From: Streptomyces sp. ISL-10
GTDB taxonomy: Bacteria; Actinomycetota; Actinomycetes; Streptomycetales; Streptomycetaceae
Direction: 5' to 3'
Length of the DNA: 64,000 nt
Assembly: GCF_018614575.1 (NCBI RefSeq)
Contig: NZ_JAGGOJ010000018.1
Coordinates: 148,825-212,824 of the forward strand
Of the stretch, positions 59,810 through 64,000 are shown piece by piece; position 1 is the first letter of the stretch, and every line of letters starts with the position of its first letter. The notes beneath the pieces are model-generated. The model made no database searches. It was not told the DNA's origin and saw only the letters and a list, made by a program, of their open reading frames with translations. The translations under genes and the position numbers were made by a program.

Positions 59810-61201
59810 GTGCGGCGGCTGTACTGCGAGAACGTTCATTGCTCGCGGCGGACGTTCGCAGAGCAGGTCGAGGGACTGACCGTTCGCTATAGCCGCCGCA
59901 CACCCGCCGCTCGCCGGGTTCTGGAGGCTGTTGCTGTCGCACTCGCGGGCCGGGCTGGGAGCCGTCTTGCCGCTGCCCTGCATACACGGGCGAGCCGGTC
60001 GACCCTGTTACGGGCGGTTATGGCCCTGCCCGATCCTGCCTGGACCGTTCCGAGAGTGCTGGGAGTCGATGACTTCGCCACCCGTCGTGGACAGCACTAC
60101 GGCACCGTGCTCATCGACTGCGAGACTGGCCAGCCTCTCGACCTGTTGCCCGGCCGCGACGCTGCGACCCTGGCCGGCTGGCTGCGTGAACATCCTGGCC
60201 CCGAGATCATCTGCCGTGACCGGGCCGGTTCTTACGCCGACGGCGCCCGCACCGGCGCCCCGGACGCGATCCAGGTTGCCGACCGCTTCCACCTCTGGCA
60301 GAACCTCGGCACCGCCGTCGAACGCAGCGTGCGCCGCCACAGCAACTGCCTCAAGACAGCAGCCAGCAGGGCTGACGGCCTGCCGAACGATGCCGTCGCC
60401 GACTATGCAGATGCCCAGAAGAAGATGTCGCCGATCGAGGCCCGTATCCGCGAACGCCACGCAACCGTCCATGCTCTGCTCGCCCAGGGGCACGGCATCC
60501 GTGAGATCGCCCGAGAACTGCACATGGGCGGCAACACCGTCCGCCGCACCGCCCGCGCCGCAGCCCCCGAAGAGCTCCTGAGCGGACGACACCAGCCCCG
60601 GCCCAGCCAGCTCGACCCCTACAAGCCTCACTTGGACAAACGCTGGGCCGAGGGATTCACCAACGCGATCGATCTGCACGCCGAGCTCCAGGACCTCGGC
60701 TACCGCGGCAGCTACCAGACGATCAGCGACTACCTGCGACCGAGGCGACGCCGCCGCATCCGTGTTGTCGCTCCCGCTCCACCCGGCGTCCGGCAGGTCA
60801 CCGGCTGGCTGATGCGCCGCCCCGACCACCTGGGCGACGAAGAACGCCAGCAGTTCACCACCGTCCTCGCCCAGTGCCCAGAACTCACCGCCCTCCATGG
60901 GCACGTCCGCACATTCGCCGAGATCCTCACAACACGCTCTGGCCAGCACCTCAAAGACTGGGTCACCGCAACCCGCGCAGAGGATCTGCCCGGACTCCAC
61001 ACATTCGCCACCGGCCTGGAGAAGGACTGGGACGCCGTCGTCCAGGGCCTGACCACCTGCTGGAACTCCGGTCCGGTGGAAGGACGGGTCAACCACATCA
61101 AGATGATCAAACGGCAGATGTTCGGACGAGCAAAACTTCCCCTCCTCCGGAAGCGAGTCCTGCTCACCGCAGCTCACGGCAGCCACCGCCACCAGGCATG
61201 A
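59810..61201 (+). pseudogene. ISL3-family transposase lacking its N terminus
   Basis: 463 codons from VRRLYCENVHCSRRTFAEQVEGLTVRY to HGSHRHQA. The DDE parts are LGVDDFATRRGQHYGTVLIDCETG, ADRFHLWQNLGTAVER and NSGPVEGRVNHIKMIKRQMFGRAKLPLLRKRVLL. The usual zinc-finger N terminus (about 60-100 residues with a CPxC motif) is missing because the reading frame begins right at the IS630 right end. It is probably inactive. Confidence 0.88.
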
Positions 61202-61223
61202 CCGGCCTTGATAGAACGGCCTC

Positions 61224-61613
61224 ATGAGTTCGAACGACGACCAGATCGCGCAGGCTGAGCGCCGCTTCGGAGTCCGATTTCCCGAGGACTACCGACACTT
61301 CCTGGCCACGGAAGGGAGCATCGCCCGGTTCGTTCCTCCTGCGGACGACTTCCTGATGATCAATGCCAGTGCGGAGCTCATCGAAGTCAATGAGGCTGGC
61401 GACTTCCAGGAACGCTTCCCTGGGAGCATCGTCATCGGCGGGGACGGAAGCCGCGAATTGCTCACCTACGACTTTCGGCAGGAACCCCCGCCTCTGGTCC
61501 TGCTCGACGTCTCCGCTCAGGACTGGTCGTCCGCCATCCACCAGGCAACTTCGTTCTCTGCACTGCTCGAGCAGTTCCCCGAAACTGGATGGAAATGGGA
61601 CGAACGAACCTGA
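61224..61613 (+). CDS. SMI1/KNR4 (SUKH) immunity-like protein
   Basis: 129 residues. QIAQAERRFGVRFPEDYRHFLATEGS at the N terminus is the SUKH signature. LLTYDFRQEPPPLVLLD and SSAIHQATSFSALLEQF complete the fold. These proteins neutralise polymorphic toxins, often nucleases or deaminases. No toxin gene is next to it, so it looks like an orphan immunity gene left after rearrangement. The start has no strong ribosome site. Confidence 0.87.
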   Translation: MSSNDDQIAQAERRFGVRFPEDYRHFLATEGSIARFVPPADDFLMINASAELIEVNEAGDFQERFPGSIVIGGDGSRELLTYDFRQEPPPLVLLDVSAQDWSSAIHQATSFSALLEQFPETGWKWDERT

Positions 61614-61823
61614 GCCCTCGCCTTCCTGACGCTCACGGAATTTGTGCCTGATCCCACTACTCGTGAATAAAGCCAAGTACCCGAGGCACACCGGACACCC
61701 ACCCAAGCCGGGCCCCCCACGAAACCGTCCCGCCCTCACCAGCCCCCGACACGGACAAAGCCGACTCCCCAGAACAGCCGACGGACCCCGCGTACCCCTC
61801 GCACGGCCACCCCTCCAGCCCCC
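61614..61823. other. Short Pro-rich remnant region
   Basis: About 210 bases that read as a Pro/Thr/Ser-rich linker in more than one frame (PPKPGPPTKPSRPHQPPT), likely the linker of the decayed kinase gene that follows. Confidence 0.45.
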
Positions 61824-62102
61824 CTGTCCCGCCGCTCTGCCCTGCTCCCCCTGACCGGAACCACCCTCGGTACCTCCCTCGCCACCTGGAAGGTGCTCGA
61901 CAACGGCTCCTCCGAAGCAGGGCCAACCAGAGAAACGGGCGGGAAGATCAGCTCATCTACCACCCGAAGCCCCAGCCGCAAGCCTGGAGAGGAGATCTGG
62001 TCCTTCCTCACCGGTTTCTTCGTGTCGTCGTCGCCGGCGGTGGCCGACGAGGTGGTCTACGTCGGCAGCCATGACAACAAGCTGTATGCGATCCAGACAT
62101 GA
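61824..62102 (+). pseudogene. Remnant of a kinase-linked PQQ beta-propeller protein
   Basis: LSRRSALLPLTGTTLGTSLATWKVLDNGSS, then EEIWSFLTGFFVSSSPAVADEVVYVGSHDNKLYAIQT and a stop. This joins the transmembrane region and one outer-strand repeat (SSPAVADEVVYVGSHDNKLYAI) of the Ser/Thr kinase/PQQ-repeat proteins of Streptomyces. The kinase domain and most of the propeller are missing. Confidence 0.68.
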
Positions 62103-62139
62103 CAGCAGCGGGGCCAGGGGGAACGGCACGAAGCCGCCA

Positions 62140-62345
62140 CGTGCTGCGGTTCTCGGCGAGGGTGAGCCCGCCGACCATGCGGTGCGCCTTGCGGAACCAG
62201 TCACCGGGTCCGATCGCCTGGAGCTGCTGCGGGTCGCCGATGGCCACGATCTTCGTGCCGGTGCGGCGTCCGTCATGAAAGCGGCGACGCGGTCGTCGAC
62301 CATCGACGCCTCGTCCACGACCAGGAAAACGACCCCGGAGACACC
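62140..62345 (-). pseudogene. Fragment of a MobF relaxase helicase domain
   Basis: One frame reads VFLVVDEASMVDDRVAAFMTDA (Walker B/DEAS), and the next frame continues GTKIVAIGDPQQLQAIGPGDWFRKAHRMVGGLTLAENR (motif III, GDPQQLQ). Both are from the RecD-like helicase part of TrwC/TraI relaxases. A frameshift separates them and nothing of the relaxase domain is left. Confidence 0.75.
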
Positions 62346-62523
62346 GCGGCCGGTCTGTATGCCGCAGCGACGTCCGCGGGGATCGCGGACGCGTCATGCG
62401 GCTGCGGGCCATGTCCCTATTACTTGCACCACCGCTGCGGGCGCCGTGACGGCGTGTGGGCGCCTGTTCTTGGACTGCTCTGGCCCATCACTGTTGAGCG
62501 ATGGGGCCAGAGCACGCGCATGT

Positions 62524-63015
62524 TCAGTGGAAGGTGATGTAGCCGTTGCCGTCGGGGTCGTTTGCGCTCTTGGTGTAGGAGTGGACGTCGGCGCGGCTGC
62601 CGGAGGGCTTGTAGAAGTAGATCGTGTCCCGGTCGTTGTTCCAGATGAAGTTGCAGTTGTCGCGGTAGACGACGTTGTAGGCGTCGGAGTCGGTGCCGTT
62701 GCCGCCGCGGAGCCTGACGTAGTCGCCGGGCTGCAGGTAGTGGTTCGCCGTGAACGTGAAGCGGTTCCCAGCGGCGTCCTTGACGAAGTAGCCCCTGAGG
62801 TTGACGGTCGCCGAGGACGAGTAGTTCTTGATCGTCAGGTACTCCTCGCGGGTGTTTCCGGTCGAGCAGCTGTTGGAGTCCCTGCCGGGCGCGTCGTACT
62901 GGACACCGCGGACCTTCAGCGCGGAGGAGTACTCAGTGGCCTGGGCCGGGCTCGCGGTCAGCGCGGCGAGCGTTCCGGCCGCGAGGGCTGCGGCAATGAC
63001 GGCATGGGTACGCAA
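62524..63015 (-). CDS. Secreted lamin-tail-domain protein
   Basis: 163 residues from TTG 63015 with GGGGGGACC in front (an ATG 54 bases upstream is less likely). A signal peptide (LRTHAVIAAALAAGTLAALTASPAQA) is followed by a lamin-tail fold: LKVRGVQYDAPGRDSNS, REEYLTIKNYSSSATVNLRGYFVKDAAGNRFTF, LQPGDYVRLRGGNGTDSDAYNVVYRDNCNFIWNNDRDTIYFYKPSG. Such domains bind DNA or cell-wall material in secreted nucleases. Here it stands alone. Codon bias fits the genome. Confidence 0.87.
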   Translation of the reverse strand: MRTHAVIAAALAAGTLAALTASPAQATEYSSALKVRGVQYDAPGRDSNSCSTGNTREEYLTIKNYSSSATVNLRGYFVKDAAGNRFTFTANHYLQPGDYVRLRGGNGTDSDAYNVVYRDNCNFIWNNDRDTIYFYKPSGSRADVHSYTKSANDPDGNGYITFH

Positions 63016-63332
63016 GGTGAGGTCCCCCCTCAATAGTGCTGATGAGCGGCAGAAGCCTACAGACACCACGAGTTGCTGGTTACCGTTTCAAACACATATC
63101 CCGGACACCTCCCGCCACCGTGTACCGCAGCCGACAGCCGCAGTTCCGGGTGGCGGCCAGGTGTGTGCTGACAGGTCAGGCTGCTCAGCACACACGGTCA
63201 GGGTCTGCCGGTGGCAGGGGCGTGTGTTCACTGTGACCAGTGCTCACACATGCAGGCTGGCGAACCCTGGATCATCACCAATGACGGCTGGCGATAGTTA
63301 GGGAAGCGCCGAAACCGAAACCGCTTCAGGCT
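63016..63332. other. Promoter side of the lamin-tail gene and a gene-free stretch
   Basis: About 310 bases with no recognisable gene. GC is lower than average and no repeat or RNA gene is seen. Confidence 0.5.
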
Positions 63333-63960
63333 TTATGCCGCCGCCTGACGGCCCGGGTAGACCACGATTTCGCGCGTCCGCCTTACCCCGACGCCCGTGC
63401 TCGGCGTCTTGCCTTCCTTGTGCAGCAGCTGCAACGCTCTGCGCACCACGGGCTCGGTGACCTGCCCGTAGTAGCTGCCGAAGATCTCGAGCGTGCGGTC
63501 GACCATCTTGACCGGACGCCGGGTACGCAGGAGCAACTTCTCCAGGTTGGCCGCGGTGCGCGCCGTGGGCGAGTTCCACGTGCCGGACCCACGTCTGGCG
63601 TCGGCATCGGCATCGGCGACTGCGGTGGCGGTGGCGCTCGGTCGCCTCCGGATGCTTCTGGGCGATGCCGACGTGGTACCGGCCGGGCAGGGTTTGCCGT
63701 TCCAGGCAGCCGCGGCACTCCAGCAGGTGCAGCACGGCCTCTTTCTGTCGCTCCAGGAAGCTGCGCGGGGAGCTCTTACCCTCGAAGGTGTTGCAGCTGC
63801 CGCAGAGAGGGCCTTCTCCGAACTACGCGGCGAGAACTGCAGCTGGATCGCTCGTCTGGCGACCCTATCCTTCAGCTCTTGGCGGGCGCTTGCTCTGGCT
63901 CGTGGGTCTGCGGGAGGTCGTGCTCGCGGCGCATCGGGCTCGCGGCAAGGATGAGCCAGC
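63333..63960 (-). pseudogene. Frameshifted gene, possibly recombination endonuclease VII-like
   Basis: One frame has a Cys cluster PLCGSCNTFEGKSSPRSF then AVLHLLECRGCLERQTLPGRYHVG, which resembles the LC..CN part of endonuclease VII. A TAG lies before it in that frame. Another frame continues LEKLLLRTRRPVKMVDRTLEIFGSYYGQVTEPVVRRALQLLHKEGK, with a winged-helix look. A low-complexity Asp/Ala stretch lies between. I treat it as a decayed or frameshifted gene. Confidence 0.35.
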
Positions 63961-64000
63961 TGAGCGCGACGACGCCCGTTGTCGGCGTACACGTGAACGT

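Overview
The window looks like chromosomal Streptomyces DNA. The evidence is very high GC with strong third-position bias, GTG and TTG starts, and an HspR-controlled dnaK-grpE-dnaJ-hspR operon with HAIR operators. There is also a lone clpB with its own HAIR site, a perfect parS-type site, and a gene order that recalls the S. coelicolor SCO3635-SCO3707 region near oriC. That synteny is from memory, not from a search.

Layout. 1-5.8 kb holds two paralogous histidine kinase/response regulator pairs (each coupled by a 4-base overlap), an acyltransferase-3 membrane protein and a secreted alpha/beta hydrolase. 5.9-10.0 kb holds an NmrA-like reductase and the tryptophan-to-anthranilate genes (tryptophan 2,3-dioxygenase, kynureninase, HGGxW formamidase). 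10.1-23 kb is core chromosome: DUF3152 and DUF3151 proteins, an MFS exporter, fructose-bisphosphate aldolase, parS, pyrE, aldose epimerase, an SRPBCC membrane protein, a spermidine-synthase-like protein, DUF2617, an aminotransferase, YbjN, then a degenerate repeat array. 23-35 kb holds clpB, an F420-type oxidoreductase, and the dnaK operon. Between them sits an unusual locus of a small exported peptide, a tiny Rieske-derived protein and two paralogous LuxR/phospholipase-D-fold regulators. 35-39.3 kb holds a sugar transferase, a large FeS reductase and a Yip1-type protein.

39.3-43.2 kb looks like an accessory insert: an IS30 remnant, an Ig-like-domain remnant, then a leftward cluster of envelope/stress proteins (amphipathic protein, holin-like DUF1469, DUF3618, YihY/BrkB). 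The core resumes with a phosphoribosyltransferase, dcd, a zinc-ribbon protein and tRNA-Gly(CCC).

The tRNA 3' end is the attachment site of an 11.5-kb pSAM2-type actinomycete integrative and conjugative element (about 44.8-56.4 kb), bounded by a perfect 44-bp repeat. It has a leftward operon: regulatory protein, TraB translocase, DUF2637, transfer proteins, a GGDEF diguanylate cyclase, a zinc-finger protein, RepSA-type initiator, excisionase and integrase. To the right are a GntR (KorSA-like) repressor, a divergent Nudix (Pif-like) gene and an E9-immunity-like gene. Three copies of a palindrome centred on TGTACA or TATACA mark a simple repressor circuit.

56.4-64 kb is a mobile-DNA graveyard: a secreted YVTN beta-propeller gene made of 126-bp tandem repeats, an intact-ended IS630 copy beside a 5'-truncated ISL3 transposase, an orphan SUKH immunity gene, fragments of a kinase/PQQ-propeller gene and a MobF relaxase, a secreted lamin-tail protein and a frameshifted nuclease-like gene.
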